Notes: generated by a model not told the origin, from the sequence alone. A stretch of DNA of 64,000 nucleotides from Natronomonas moolapensis 8.8.11 (GCF_000591055.1 NC_020388.1:1488001-1552000), one strand, 5' to 3'. Positions 17,044 to 26,490 are shown, numbered from the stretch's first letter. Program-made: numbers and translations.

Positions 17044-17227
17044 CAGACACTGAGTATATCAGAATCATGCTGCTGAATACAGAGCGCGAGTCTTGCATTT
17101 GTGAATACTGCTCTCTCGATCGGCGATGCCCAGCAGTTCATCGACAGTAACCGCCGTTTGCCCGATGATAGTGTCCTCGCCTGAGCAATGGCGAGTTGAT
17201 GAATATACCTACTTTGGTACGATTGGC

Positions 17228-18622
17228 TCACGTATTACAGTACGTTGTATACTCCGTATCGAATTCTCGTGGCGGTGGTTGCTGGAATTGTGAAGCCGTC
17301 TCCTTCGATATATAAGGGTTTTCCAGCACGTTCAATAACCGTTCGAATGTGGATAGAGTCCCAGTTTCGAGATACTCGTCCAGTGCCTCTTCAACCAGGT
17401 AGTTGCGAGGAATGTACCGCGGATTGGCTTCCTGCATCAACTCCTCATCTAGGCCGACAGCAGCCAGTTTCTCTCTGAGCTGTTCGAATTCCGTAGTTGC
17501 AAACGCTGGGTCATCAAACGTACCGGGCGTCTCTAATTCCAGAAACGTATTGGTATAGTCTGTGTTCGACTTGCGGAGCCACTCCAGGAATTCATCGACG
17601 AGTGCTTTCTCATCATCCGAGGTGATCCCCAGCTTCTTTCGCATCATCGTGTAGTATTGTGCATCAAATCGATCGTCAAATTCGTCCAGTTCACTTTCGA
17701 GTTCATCGTACGTGAGCGCCGTTCGTGTACACAGCGGTTGGAGCGCCTCTGCGAGACGTTCGAGATTCCACCGCAAAATGGGTCGCTGGTTGCCGAACGC
17801 ATATCGCCCGTGCTTATCGATCGAGCTGAAGACCGTCTCCTCATCGTAGTAATTCATGAACGCACAGGGTCCGTAATCAAACGTCTCTCCATCGATACTC
17901 ATGTTGTCGGTATTCATCACGCCATGAACGAATCCGACACGCAGCCAGTCGACAACCATCTCAATCGACGACTGCATGACTGCATCAAAGAAATCGAGGT
18001 ATGGACGATCCGTTGCAGTTAGCTGTGGGTAGTGTCTGTCAATAACGTAGTCAGTGAATCGCTGTAGTTCGTCGGCTGCTCGGCTTGCAACATACTGAAA
18101 TGTCCCGTATCGAATATGGCTGTTCATCACTCGGACAAGAATGGCTCCAGGTTCCGTCCGCCGTCGTCGGATCGCTTCGTCAGTTTCGAGGACCGCTAGG
18201 CTTCTCGATGTTTTGATGTGTAGATTCTGCATCGCGTATGAATACAGATACTCTCTGAGCATCGAGCTGACAGTTGCGTTGCCGTCGCCTCTCCCCGAGT
18301 ACGGCGTTCGACCGGAGCCCTTCAGTTGGATATCGTATCTATCACCATCGCGCACATGTTCGCCGAGTATCATCGCTCTCCCATCGCCCAGGGCGGTAAA
18401 GTTCCCATACTGGTGGCCTGCATATGCTTGGGCGATTGGGTCTTCCAAGAGGTCTTGGCCTGCTAGAATGGTAGCATTGAGTTCCGCTGGATCCAATCCA
18501 AGATCAGCACAGAGCCCGTCATTACGAACTACAATTTCTGGATCAGCGATACTTTTCGGGGTTACTCGCGAATAGAGGCTTGGGTCCAAATTTTTATACG
18601 TGGTATCAAATGAAAAGGTCAT
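17228..18622 (-). CDS. selO: SelO/YdiU family protein AMPylase
   Basis: 464 residues, close to the family length. Conserved blocks are present: the AYAGHQYGNFTALGDGRAM segment, QLKGSGRTPYSGRGDGNA with the Lys and Gly-rich loop, TSRSLAVLETDE, and the catalytic HGVMNTDNMSIDGETFDYGPCAF with the metal-binding Asn and Asp. SelO is a pseudokinase fold that transfers AMP from ATP to Ser, Thr or Tyr, and in bacteria protects against oxidative stress. The upstream region (18623-18700) is AT-rich. It has no co-directional partner here; its presence in an archaeal island suggests acquisition. Confidence 0.93.
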   Translation of the reverse strand: MTFSFDTTYKNLDPSLYSRVTPKSIADPEIVVRNDGLCADLGLDPAELNATILAGQDLLEDPIAQAYAGHQYGNFTALGDGRAMILGEHVRDGDRYDIQLKGSGRTPYSGRGDGNATVSSMLREYLYSYAMQNLHIKTSRSLAVLETDEAIRRRRTEPGAILVRVMNSHIRYGTFQYVASRAADELQRFTDYVIDRHYPQLTATDRPYLDFFDAVMQSSIEMVVDWLRVGFVHGVMNTDNMSIDGETFDYGPCAFMNYYDEETVFSSIDKHGRYAFGNQRPILRWNLERLAEALQPLCTRTALTYDELESELDEFDDRFDAQYYTMMRKKLGITSDDEKALVDEFLEWLRKSNTDYTNTFLELETPGTFDDPAFATTEFEQLREKLAAVGLDEELMQEANPRYIPRNYLVEEALDEYLETGTLSTFERLLNVLENPYISKETASQFQQPPPREFDTEYTTYCNT

Positions 18623-18833
18623 TTTGTATTAAGTAGTATTATTTTGCTTGTTAAATAAACTTACTTTTGAGGATATTAAGATGCGGTCAATAGAGATTCA
18701 AATCGGCGCGTGCTGCATACGTCTTCTACCTCTTATACACGGTTCTATCAAATGATGAGTCTCTTCTCCGGTTTGAGGAATAACAAACCCCTCAATCAAC
18801 GGTTGGAAGCGCCACTTAGCCCACCGATACAGC

Positions 18834-18840
18834 TTTATGT
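18834..18840 (+). promoter_or_regulatory. TATA-like box before the HTH gene
   Basis: TTTATGT lies about 25 nt before the ATG at 18862, the spacing expected for a leaderless archaeal transcript. The rest of the 240-bp gap after selO has no clear gene. Confidence 0.4.
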
Positions 18841-18861
18841 ATTCCGCGGAAATTAAAATAT

Positions 18862-19449
18862 ATGGCCAAATCAGCTCTCTCGGGTTCGCACCCGTTGGAT
18901 ACGATGCTGGCAGTTTCTGACGTGATCCAGAACGAACGGTTGGCACGTCTGTACGCTCGGGTACTCGAACTCGACACCCCCACTGTAGAGGAGCTCGCAA
19001 GCCGTTCTTCGAGTTCTCAAACCACGGTCTACGAGGATGTCAAACATCTCGTGGAAATCGGTGTCCTCAAGCGCGTGACGGACTCTCAGCCGCACCGATA
19101 TAGTGCTCGTCGGGTCGATATGACCATACAGACCGGGGAAGAGACGTTTCAAATCACCCCGACGCTTCTCGTTGCCCTGGCTCAACGCGACTCAAACGAC
19201 AATATCGAACTTTACCTCGAACGCCACGAAGTCAGCGGTCTGGCGACGGCCATCGAATACGCTCGGGCCTACACGAAATCGGAGATGACTGCCCGGATTA
19301 TGGCTCGCGAGCAGGAGATTCCCGTCCTCGAAGCCGAAACAATCCTCCAGGAACTCCAGGAGATCCTCCTTGATGCAGAGAACGAGATTTCGACGGAACT
19401 CGATATAGAGACGTTGGATGCAGATGTCGACGAGCGAATCGGCGAGTAG
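18862..19449 (+). CDS. Helix-turn-helix protein, likely antitoxin/regulator
   Basis: 195 residues. Residues 30-75 form a winged HTH: LDTPTVEELASRSSSSQTTV, then YEDVKHLVEIGVLKRV. The C-terminal half is helical and acidic and includes an AYTKSEMTARIMAREQEIPVL segment. It ends 5 bp before the GTG of a PIN-domain gene. This order, a DNA-binding protein followed by a PIN nuclease, is the layout of a toxin-antitoxin pair. It may repress its own promoter and neutralise the PIN protein through its C-terminal part; that is inferred. Confidence 0.75.
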   Translation: MAKSALSGSHPLDTMLAVSDVIQNERLARLYARVLELDTPTVEELASRSSSSQTTVYEDVKHLVEIGVLKRVTDSQPHRYSARRVDMTIQTGEETFQITPTLLVALAQRDSNDNIELYLERHEVSGLATAIEYARAYTKSEMTARIMAREQEIPVLEAETILQELQEILLDAENEISTELDIETLDADVDERIGE

Positions 19450-19454
19450 TACCC

Positions 19455-19988
19455 GTGCCGGAACACCTCTTTCCCGATGTCGAAAGCCACCTCATCGACA
19501 CGAATCTCTTCATTCGATTCGAGCGCCACGATACGATTGGCCTACTCGAGCGGGCAGTGACCGAACACGATATCGTTCTGTTGGTCCCGCAGCGAGTATA
19601 CGAAGAGCTCACGCCAGAGTCCTGCCCCTACGACCAACCTCCAATTGACGATGCGATCGAATCCGGCTGGGTGCAGGTCCTGGATGAAGTTGATTACTCG
19701 AACCCCATCGTTTCAGCTACGATGGATATGGTTCGACAGTACATCTCCGTCGCCAGCGATCGTCCCGAGCACACGGTAGAGCAAGCCGATGCAGAAGTGG
19801 GTGGGGCAGCAGCGACACTCTTGGAAGATGGACGCACAAACTCGATTGCGATCTACACGAACGACAGGGCCGCATTCCGCGGGATCGAGCGAGCACTCTC
19901 CCAACACAACTACGAGAACCACGTTCAACTGATCAAGGCGTTCGATTTCGCGGATACCGTCGAGAACAGATACCAATTCTCTGGATAA
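19455..19988 (+). CDS. PIN-domain protein (toxin-like RNase)
   Basis: 177 residues from a GTG start 5 bp after the HTH gene. The PIN fold is visible: HLIDTNLFIRF with the first Asp at residue 15, Glu in VPQRVYEELTPES, Asp in QADAEVGGAAATLL and a final IYTNDRAAFRG motif with Asn-Asp. These four acidic positions bind Mg or Mn in RNases of this fold. It probably cuts RNA when freed from its HTH partner. The length is slightly above a typical VapC. Confidence 0.85.
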   Translation: MPEHLFPDVESHLIDTNLFIRFERHDTIGLLERAVTEHDIVLLVPQRVYEELTPESCPYDQPPIDDAIESGWVQVLDEVDYSNPIVSATMDMVRQYISVASDRPEHTVEQADAEVGGAAATLLEDGRTNSIAIYTNDRAAFRGIERALSQHNYENHVQLIKAFDFADTVENRYQFSG

Positions 19989-20124
19989 CCACTCTTTCAG
20001 CAATTTGACCAATACAGTCATCACCGAGAGCCGTGCCTCGTTTCTCTATTCGGAATTCGCTTCTGAAAACCGACCGTTGTACGCTCTTCGACGGTAGAGC
20101 GCCATTTTTGTCGCCCCCTGACAG

Positions 20125-21669
20125 GTGAAGGGGCTGGAAAGGCCCAGACAGAACGCCTCGACCATCAGAACTCATGTCCTCAGCATCCACCGCGAGTGGC
20201 GACTCCCCCAGCGTGAAGGAGGCAACATCCCTGTCGAGCGAGTGGCGCTACGAGTGTCCGACTACGTCGACCCCTCCGATCAAGATGCCGCAGATCTTAT
20301 CGATGAAGGGGCTGACGCCGGCATCTACACGCTAGATCGCTCTTCGGGCGGGAACGCCACCATCACCGGCGTCTCACCACAGGGGACGGAACCGAAGGTA
20401 ATCACCGACGCCTTCGGCGAACTCCAGCAAGACACTGACGTCGACTTCCGCGTGATCAGCGTCGTCACCGATTCGATTAATGACGCGCTCTATGACGTCG
20501 GCTACGACGACTTTGCGTCGCTCGCGGACGCCAACGTTGACGACATCGCCGACCTCACCAGCACGCTCACCGAGGGCCGTGCCGAGAACCTCCTCAAAGA
20601 GGCCCGCACGCACGTCCCCGCTGGACTCCGCCTCGGAAAGACCGCTGCCACCTACTACGGCCAACGGATCGATCCCGACACCGAACGGGCCGCCGCTCGC
20701 GTCACCGACCTCTCGCTTGTCACCGATTCCGTCGGTGAACCCCAGCACCGTTCCGAGGGATGGGGGCCCGACGACGAGCGCGGGATGTACATCTCCGATA
20801 TCGGCCGCAACTCCGGGAGTCCTGTCCCCACTGGCCTGCACATCCTCGACGATCCCGACTATCCGAGCGTCCCGAAGGCCGCGACTCACCCCGACGCAGC
20901 CTATAACGCGCTCCCGGTCGACGACAACGGCGAGGTCGTCCCACCAGCCGTCCCCATCGACCCACGCTTCCAGGTCCCCCTCGATGAACTCATCGCGAAG
21001 AAACTCGCTCGTGGCCTCGTCCCGGTTCGGGTGGTCGGGCCGCGTGGGTCGGGGAAGAACTATCTCATCAAGTATTTATGCCACAAGACGAACCGGGGCT
21101 ACCAGTCCATCGATGTCGACCGAGCGACCGAACCCGAGGATCTTTTCGGCTCGCTCGTTCCCGATGGCGACGTCATCGTTCCCCGAGACGGCGCCGTGAA
21201 ACAGGGTCTTCTGAACGGCGATACGATCGTCATCAACGAGTCTCCCGTCATGCAGGCCGGCGCCGCCATCGCATTACACCGGCTGTTGAACGAGGGGACA
21301 CTCCTGGTGAAGAGCCACGGTGAACTCGTTGAGCCGCACCCGTCGGCTCGAATGGTCATCACTACGAACCCGCCGACACGCGAGTACCGGGATTCGGAGC
21401 CGATGAACTCGGCAACGAGAGGCCGCTTCCGTTCGTTCGAGCAGCCCTACATTCAGGAGATCGAGGAAGAAGTGGAGACACTCGGTAGGCAGGTGAACAG
21501 CAACGACCCCGTCGTGGACCGACCGACGCTCAAGAAAATCGTCCAGTTCGCCCACCAGACCCGAGAGAACGAGTCTTGGCCCACGCTCTCGACGCGGAAT
21601 CTCACGATCCTCTGTGAACACATCGAAGACGGAGTGTACCCGAAGGCCGCCGTCAAGGGGGTGCTCTGA
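20125..21669 (+). CDS. MoxR-like AAA ATPase with altered Walker motifs
   Basis: Up to 514 residues. The N-terminal half includes a helix-hairpin-helix-like segment (DDFASLADANVDDIADL). The C-terminal half is a dynein-related AAA domain (AAA_5/MoxR-type): Walker A is GPRGSGKN, with Asn replacing Thr/Ser, and Walker B is TIVINESPVM, with Asn-Glu in place of Asp-Glu. Sensor and arginine-finger regions look normal (VITTNPP, SATRGRF). The start is uncertain: the first 40 residues read poorly in this frame, while an ATG at 20174 opens the +1 frame, so a frameshift or a later start (GTG at 20245) is possible. MoxR proteins usually act with a vWA protein; none is adjacent, but one lies at 31.8 kb. 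Confidence 0.8.
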   Translation: MKGLERPRQNASTIRTHVLSIHREWRLPQREGGNIPVERVALRVSDYVDPSDQDAADLIDEGADAGIYTLDRSSGGNATITGVSPQGTEPKVITDAFGELQQDTDVDFRVISVVTDSINDALYDVGYDDFASLADANVDDIADLTSTLTEGRAENLLKEARTHVPAGLRLGKTAATYYGQRIDPDTERAAARVTDLSLVTDSVGEPQHRSEGWGPDDERGMYISDIGRNSGSPVPTGLHILDDPDYPSVPKAATHPDAAYNALPVDDNGEVVPPAVPIDPRFQVPLDELIAKKLARGLVPVRVVGPRGSGKNYLIKYLCHKTNRGYQSIDVDRATEPEDLFGSLVPDGDVIVPRDGAVKQGLLNGDTIVINESPVMQAGAAIALHRLLNEGTLLVKSHGELVEPHPSARMVITTNPPTREYRDSEPMNSATRGRFRSFEQPYIQEIEEEVETLGRQVNSNDPVVDRPTLKKIVQFAHQTRENESWPTLSTRNLTILCEHIEDGVYPKAAVKGVL

Positions 21670-21731
21670 GGAGTTGCCGAACCAAACCAGTACCCCGAAG
21701 ACGCCTACGAAACGCTGAATGGATTGACCGG

Positions 21732-21910
21732 ATGGTCAAACTGGCGGATGTTCACTACCCGGATGCGGATTGCATCCGGGGTGTGATGGATCAGCTCAAT
21801 ACGCATAAGCCGGCTGCCTTCTACGACTTCTTCTCACCAGCGCAGGCGAAAGCGTATCTTGATCGATTCGAATTCCACTATACTCCAAAGCGAGGCAGTT
21901 GGCTGAGACC
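21732..21910 (+). pseudogene. IS630-family transposase remnant
   Basis: The frame shows the central-to-late part of an IS630 DDE transposase: LADVHYPDADCIRGVMDQLN, then THKPAAFYDFF and FEFHYTPKRGSWL. The first catalytic Asp and the Glu region are both absent, and no terminal repeats are found. It is a fossil that follows the AAA gene directly and may mark the place where a partner gene was lost. Confidence 0.78.
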
Positions 21911-21960
21911 TGCTCGATGGGAGGGACAGTTCTTAGGTACTACAATGAGTAGTACCGCGT

Positions 21961-22239
21961 ATGAGCACCGAAAACGAGACTGATGGTGAAACGACTCGTA
22001 TCACTCGGAAGGGACAGGTGACGATCCCGAAAGAGCTTCGGGAGGAGTTCGGGCTACAAGAAGGTGACGAGATCCGCTGGGAAAAAACCGAGGACGGGAT
22101 TCGGGTCAGAAAGGCCACGCGATCGAGTGGACGTGGGATGCTCGTCGATGAGGATGTTTCCACAGGGAAGCGCGAAGAGATGGCCGAGGAGCTGGAAGCC
22201 GAGATCCACGAGAAGCGACGGACAGAGTGGCAGCCGTGA
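21961..22239 (+). CDS. SpoVT-AbrB-type antitoxin
   Basis: 92 residues. The AbrB/MazE-like swapped-hairpin domain is clear: TRITRKGQVTIPKELREEFG followed by LQEGDEIRWEKTEDGIRV. The C-terminal 40 residues are acidic and helical, as in antitoxins that clamp a PIN toxin. The stop overlaps the start of the PIN gene by GTGA, so the two are translationally coupled. It probably binds its own promoter and the PIN protein. Confidence 0.9.
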   Translation: MSTENETDGETTRITRKGQVTIPKELREEFGLQEGDEIRWEKTEDGIRVRKATRSSGRGMLVDEDVSTGKREEMAEELEAEIHEKRRTEWQP

Positions 22240-22637
22240 GCCGCTATACCGCAGACGGCGTTGCGATGGCACGGTATCTCATTGACCGCCTTCCACCCGC
22301 TGTTGATGAACTTTTCGAGCGGGCCGAGCAGGGAATCGACGTGATTGAGGCACCGACAGTTACTGTAAGTGAGGCCATTTGGACGACAGTTAATAAAAAA
22401 GAGATCGCCGGCGTCACGGTTGACACGACACCGAACGCAGTGCTTCGGGGCTTAGTGAACGATGGCCCCGTACAGATTGCCCCTGCCGACGAGCAGGATC
22501 TTGCGGTCGCCGGGAGTCTCATCGACCACTACACGCTCCATGACGCCCTGCTCATCGCGAACCACCGAGTACGGGGCACCGAGGCGGTCATCACGAAAGA
22601 CGAGGCATTCGCCAGCGAAGCCACCGTTTGGCGGTGA
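22236..22637 (+). CDS. PIN-domain toxin partner of AbrB protein
   Basis: 133 residues from the GTG at 22236 that overlaps the antitoxin stop; a GTG at 22227 is also possible. The PIN acidic residues are Asp in RYTADGVAMARYL, Glu in VTVSEAIWTT, Asp in YTLHDALLIAN and the end of AVITKDEAFA. The first motif reads ADGVAMA in place of the canonical DTNVL, a variant seen in some haloarchaeal VapC-like proteins as I recall them. It probably acts as an RNase toxin. Confidence 0.82.
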   Translation: MSRYTADGVAMARYLIDRLPPAVDELFERAEQGIDVIEAPTVTVSEAIWTTVNKKEIAGVTVDTTPNAVLRGLVNDGPVQIAPADEQDLAVAGSLIDHYTLHDALLIANHRVRGTEAVITKDEAFASEATVWR

Positions 22638-22708
22638 GTGACCACACACAATTTTTCGAGGACGTTCGCTTATCACCCGGACACGAATGCGTCACTGATA
22701 CCTCCCGA

Positions 22709-23209
22709 TTACTTGACGAGTCGAAGGTCCCCCGTATTTGGCTCATACGCTTCGCCGCGGCGGTACAGACGCTGGATCCACACCCAGGTCTGTTCGCGAT
22801 CTGTGCCCAAACTACGGGCCTTATCAATGACTCTCGGAATCGGAATAACCTGCTCGTCTGAGGACATATGCCGTATTAGCGCTTTCAGATCATCTGGGTT
22901 CTTGAGCTGGCCATCGGTGTTGGTAATCACCAGTTCTTCCGGCGAGCGGACGGTTACCTCGGCAACTGCTGGCAATCCATCCGGATCGAGTTGGTCCATA
23001 TCGGCCTCTACCTCGACGAAAATGCGGGTGGATTCTGCTGCATCGACGCCTGTGATCGTAACCTCGGATCCAAACGCTTCATTGAGAATATTTCGGACCG
23101 ACGTGCGGGCTTCAGCAGTTAGCTTGTTGGCTTCATGTCGCTGTTCTGCGGCTGTCGTGAGCTTCTCAAATACGGTGTCGAGGGACTCATCGGACGTCGG
23201 GCCGGACAT
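22709..23209 (-). CDS. Conserved haloarchaeal-type protein of unknown function
   Basis: 166 residues, acidic. The N-terminal half is helical (EKLTTAAEQRHEANKLTAEA); the middle is beta-rich, and the C-terminal part (VIDKARSLGTDREQTWVWIQ, then RLYRRGEAYEPNTGDLRLV) has the pattern of a small winged helix, like the C-terminal wing of replication or repair proteins. No catalytic motif is visible. It is convergent with the AbrB-PIN pair and divergent from the next gene. No function can be given. Confidence 0.7.
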   Translation of the reverse strand: MSGPTSDESLDTVFEKLTTAAEQRHEANKLTAEARTSVRNILNEAFGSEVTITGVDAAESTRIFVEVEADMDQLDPDGLPAVAEVTVRSPEELVITNTDGQLKNPDDLKALIRHMSSDEQVIPIPRVIDKARSLGTDREQTWVWIQRLYRRGEAYEPNTGDLRLVK

Positions 23210-23404
23210 ACCTCGGATACGATCTGATCTCGATAAAGACCTACGCCATCTAGACTGAAACTACAACTGGAACCGGACCGAAAAGACGGCCACGAACTGC
23301 GATGCTAGTGTGGTGGTTATGAACGCTTCACACCCTTACTTTTATATAGGTGAATGAGTTAAACCGCCAGTCTCAAATACTCGTTCTGCCACCGTGTACC
23401 TCCG

Positions 23405-23863
23405 ATGAGTGCTGATTCGACTGTTGCCATCGAGTACACAGCTATCCCTGAGTATGCTCGCTGGACGCTTGTCCTGGTCCATCCGAAGGATCTCCGGGCG
23501 TACGGGGAGTTCCGGATGGGGTTCAATCTCGTCCACCCAGAGACGTTTGATGAAGGCTGGGAGCATCCGACCATGTCAGGGTGGGATGGTGACGAAGAGG
23601 TGTTCGGAGTCCAACTGGGAGTGGGAACGGACTTGCCAGAGACGATGGAGACAGCGGAATTCGATTCACCAACGGATGTTGCAGACCCACTGTCGCTTGC
23701 GGCGTCGATGGTTCGCGGCCAACCGGGGGTGTTCGTGGACTGGACGCGCCTACGTATCGATCTGAAGGCATTAGCGGATTATATTCGAACGATAGAGAAC
23801 GCTGAATCAGGAATGACGTCGTTGCCGGAGATCGGCTTTCGACCGGTTATCGGCATGCCATAA
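23405..23863 (+). CDS. Hypothetical protein
   Basis: 152 residues, acidic, with no signal peptide, membrane segment or recognised motif. It has many aromatic residues (YARWTLVLVHPKDLRAYGEF and WDGDEEVFGVQLG). The coding look (haloarchaeal codon use, good Asp/Glu content) supports a real gene. It precedes another unknown gene on the same strand by 82 bp. No function is recognised. Confidence 0.6.
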   Translation: MSADSTVAIEYTAIPEYARWTLVLVHPKDLRAYGEFRMGFNLVHPETFDEGWEHPTMSGWDGDEEVFGVQLGVGTDLPETMETAEFDSPTDVADPLSLAASMVRGQPGVFVDWTRLRIDLKALADYIRTIENAESGMTSLPEIGFRPVIGMP

Positions 23864-23945
23864 TATCCTCTTCGACTCTCGCACCTGTATACTCTGTTTA
23901 TGCGACTGGCTAGGATTTACCTCGCTGGCAAAACCACTTTCGAGC

Positions 23946-24272
23946 ATGAAGGTGGATGAGACTGCGATTACGCAGGATGACTCTGGGTTGTTGCACGCTG
24001 CTACGATAGCCAGATACGCATATGTCCAGAACAGATCAGTTGAGAGTCTCTCCTTCGAAGACTTCGAGAGTTGGGCGATCGAAACCGATGCAGAATTTAT
24101 AATCGACACGGAGAGAGAGTTTCGCTGGCTTCAGCGACAGATTGCGAACGACAAATTCAATGCTGATAGAGCGGCCAAGCTATCTACACTTTTAGAAAAA
24201 CAGGATGGAGATGATGATACATATATGAAGGCGTTGCTGCACTTCCTTGGGGATGGCGAGGCGAACGCGTAA
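23946..24272 (+). CDS. Hypothetical protein
   Basis: 108 residues, acidic and mostly helical, for example SVESLSFEDFESWAIETDAE and a later KLSTLLEKQDGDDD stretch. No known motif is seen. It could be a small partner of the gene before it. The support is codon use and length only. Confidence 0.5.
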   Translation: MKVDETAITQDDSGLLHAATIARYAYVQNRSVESLSFEDFESWAIETDAEFIIDTEREFRWLQRQIANDKFNADRAAKLSTLLEKQDGDDDTYMKALLHFLGDGEANA

Positions 24273-24389
24273 TTGCATCCGGGCTCCACTCCCGAGATTA
24301 ATTTGCGGGTGCTTTCAGAGCCCAAATCAGTCTGCAGAGCAGATATGAATCAAGTTGCCACGCGGATCGGTAATTGTCCCGCGATTATG

Positions 24390-24818
24390 TTACTCCTCTA
24401 CTGAGTGGAGATACTGCCATGCCCAGTGGTATTTTTGCTGTTTCTCCAGTAGCTCCTGGCTGACAGATGATAGCCGGGTCAAGTCCATATTATCCTCAAT
24501 GTCAGCGATCTTGACTCCCCGTGCAAGGTCGTTCGTTGCGGCGCGTTGGATAAACGACTCGTACGTATCCTCGCTATCGCGTCGTGTCAGCGCATCCACC
24601 GCCTCACGGACCGTCACGTCGAATTTCGCTTCGATATCGTCGAGCGTCTTCGGCGTATCCTCGGCGACATCGTGGAGGACTGCGACGACACGTTCCCGAT
24701 CCGTCTCCATTTGTTGCATCACGCGCAACGGGTGCCGCATATATGTCTCTCCGGCCTTATCGGTCTGCCCGGCATGGGCCTTTGTCGCGAACGTAATCGC
24801 CTGTTCAAGATCGTTCAT
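24390..24818 (-). CDS. HD-domain (SpoT/MESH1-like) phosphohydrolase
   Basis: 142 residues, a small stand-alone HD hydrolase. Metal ligands are His in KAHAGQ, the YMRHPLRV His, His-Asp in AVLHDVAEDT and a later Asp in VKIADIEDNM, the pattern of the ppGpp hydrolase domain of SpoT and MESH1. No synthetase domain is present. It may hydrolyse ppGpp-like alarmones or another nucleotide. Stand-alone hydrolases are known as antitoxins of small alarmone synthetases, but no synthetase is visible nearby. Confidence 0.82.
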   Translation of the reverse strand: MNDLEQAITFATKAHAGQTDKAGETYMRHPLRVMQQMETDRERVVAVLHDVAEDTPKTLDDIEAKFDVTVREAVDALTRRDSEDTYESFIQRAATNDLARGVKIADIEDNMDLTRLSSVSQELLEKQQKYHWAWQYLHSVEE

Positions 24819-24994
24819 TCTATCTTAGCTTGATAATCCGACTCCGACTGTTTCATTCTGTCCCCAGAGAAACTAACAGCTCCTACAAAACAGACCGATC
24901 CAGAGTCGGCGGAATTGCAACCCCGTTGGCTATGTTTTCTAGTGGAAGAGTCGACCGAGTGCGAAGCTCTACTGAGGGCAACGCATCCGACGGT

Positions 24995-26194
24995 CTACTC
25001 CTCGATAGAATCGACCGCCAATTGAGCGACGTCCCGGACATCCTCGTCGGGATCAGCCGCTGCAACCTCAGTCAGTTTCTCGACCGCTGCTGTCGCGTCA
25101 ATTCGTTTCAACGCCCAGCAAGCATTGAACCGTGTATCGGCCATCTCGTCGTCAAGTACATCTATTAAAGACTCGATCGCTGGTTCAACCGCATCTGGAT
25201 GGGCTTCTGCGACTCGAGCGAGGATGGATGATGCGTTATATCGGATGTGATCGTTTTCATCCTGCAAGAATTCGATCGCTCTGGGAGCTACTGCCTTCAC
25301 CTCAGTTGGGTACTCATCGGCGAGATCAGCCAATACGCCGGCTGCATTAGCACGAAGTACGGTCGGCTCAGCATCCACTAGTTCAGCCGCGATTGGAATC
25401 GTCTCTTTGGCGATGCCTGGGTGTGTCTTACTGAGGTAGCCAACAGCCGCGAGCAGCCATGTGTGGGCTGGTTGTGGTTCAGTCTCAAGATATCGCTCCA
25501 GCTTTGGGACGACTGGGAGTAGCGCGTCCGGATTCGATTGAGAGACACTCAAAAGGAGCTGTGTAATCACCTCCGGATCGATTGCGTCATCATGAAGCAG
25601 CGTCGCTAACCGTGGGACGGCTTCTGTGAGCGGTTCCACGTCGTGGTCGGCAAAGGCTTTGAGAAACTGTAGTGCCTCGTTTTGGAGCAACTGGTGTGTC
25701 CCATCGGACAGTCGACCGATAGCCGCGTCGACGGCTGGTCGTACCGCTTCAGGATCGGCGTCGGCGATATTCGTGAGGATCCCGAGCGCCTCTCCTTGGA
25801 CGGCAGGAACGGCATCGCCCAAGAGCGTACACATGGGTTCAGCTGCTGGAATCGATTCATCCGGGTGAGCGGCTGCAAGGTCAGCAAGTTCTACAAGCGC
25901 GAGACGTAGTGGCTTCCCGTCGGCTGTCTCGATTCTCTGAAGTACTTCATCAAGCCGCTCAGGATCAGGTGATTCCGGAAGTGTCTCGAAATCGTCTTGC
26001 GTATAATCGTTCCCCTCGCTGTCGAAGAGACTGTACTGCGTCATCTCTCCGTCCGGTCTCGGCGACATCTCCGAGAGTTTCAATCGATTCGTATGAGTCA
26101 ACGCCATCAGCCGTTCCTCTGGTGGTTTTAGCATATCCCACTCAGCGATTTGGTACCCGACCTCTGGATATGCGTGATCGAAATCAAGACTCAT
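24995..26194 (-). CDS. HEAT-repeat protein
   Basis: 399 residues. From about residue 95 to the end there are roughly seven helical HEAT-type repeats with a phased period near 40 residues (for example PAVQGEALGILTNIADADPEAV, shortened here by its core ALGILTNIADADP, and SILARVAEAHPDAVEPAIES). The first 90 residues are different, with DYTQDDFETLPESPD as a linker. HEAT solenoids bind protein or other ligands and have no catalytic activity of their own. No neighbour is co-directional except the HD hydrolase downstream, so its partner is unknown. Confidence 0.85.
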   Translation of the reverse strand: MSLDFDHAYPEVGYQIAEWDMLKPPEERLMALTHTNRLKLSEMSPRPDGEMTQYSLFDSEGNDYTQDDFETLPESPDPERLDEVLQRIETADGKPLRLALVELADLAAAHPDESIPAAEPMCTLLGDAVPAVQGEALGILTNIADADPEAVRPAVDAAIGRLSDGTHQLLQNEALQFLKAFADHDVEPLTEAVPRLATLLHDDAIDPEVITQLLLSVSQSNPDALLPVVPKLERYLETEPQPAHTWLLAAVGYLSKTHPGIAKETIPIAAELVDAEPTVLRANAAGVLADLADEYPTEVKAVAPRAIEFLQDENDHIRYNASSILARVAEAHPDAVEPAIESLIDVLDDEMADTRFNACWALKRIDATAAVEKLTEVAAADPDEDVRDVAQLAVDSIEE

Positions 26195-26490
26195 ACTGAT
26201 AGTCTATACTCAACTGATCGGTCGTGAACACTTAATATTAGATGTCGAAAGGACGGATACAATCCGCCTATCCTTACCTCGATATGGCGAGATATTCCAT
26301 AATGAGATTGTCCGGCTTGGCGAGAGTAGCATCAGCTAGGAAACAAGCGATAGACTACGATCCGTGTTTATACTTTCACTCCGGTTTGAGGAGCTATTTA
26401 TTTCCTTGGGCCAACCGATCCATATAGAGGGTATCAGACCCTCAGTGTCACGCGCCCCTCCCCTTTCAAACAACTACGAGGCGAGAATCA
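26195..26490. promoter_or_regulatory. Upstream region of the zinc-ribbon operon
   Basis: A 296-bp gap without a gene. A perfect inverted pair, AGGACGGAT (26251-26259) and ATCCGCCTATCCT-like sequence just after it, is suggestive but not exact. A TATA-like CTATTTATTT lies near 26393, about 95 nt before the first ATG. Confidence 0.3.

Noticed and set aside
22638-23258. 206-codon plus-strand frame after the AbrB-PIN pair
   Set aside because: It is Ser-rich and antisense to the better-supported acidic gene at 22709-23209.
24390-24818. Full RelA/SpoT enzyme
   Set aside because: Only the HD hydrolase part is present; there is no synthetase or regulatory domain in 142 residues.
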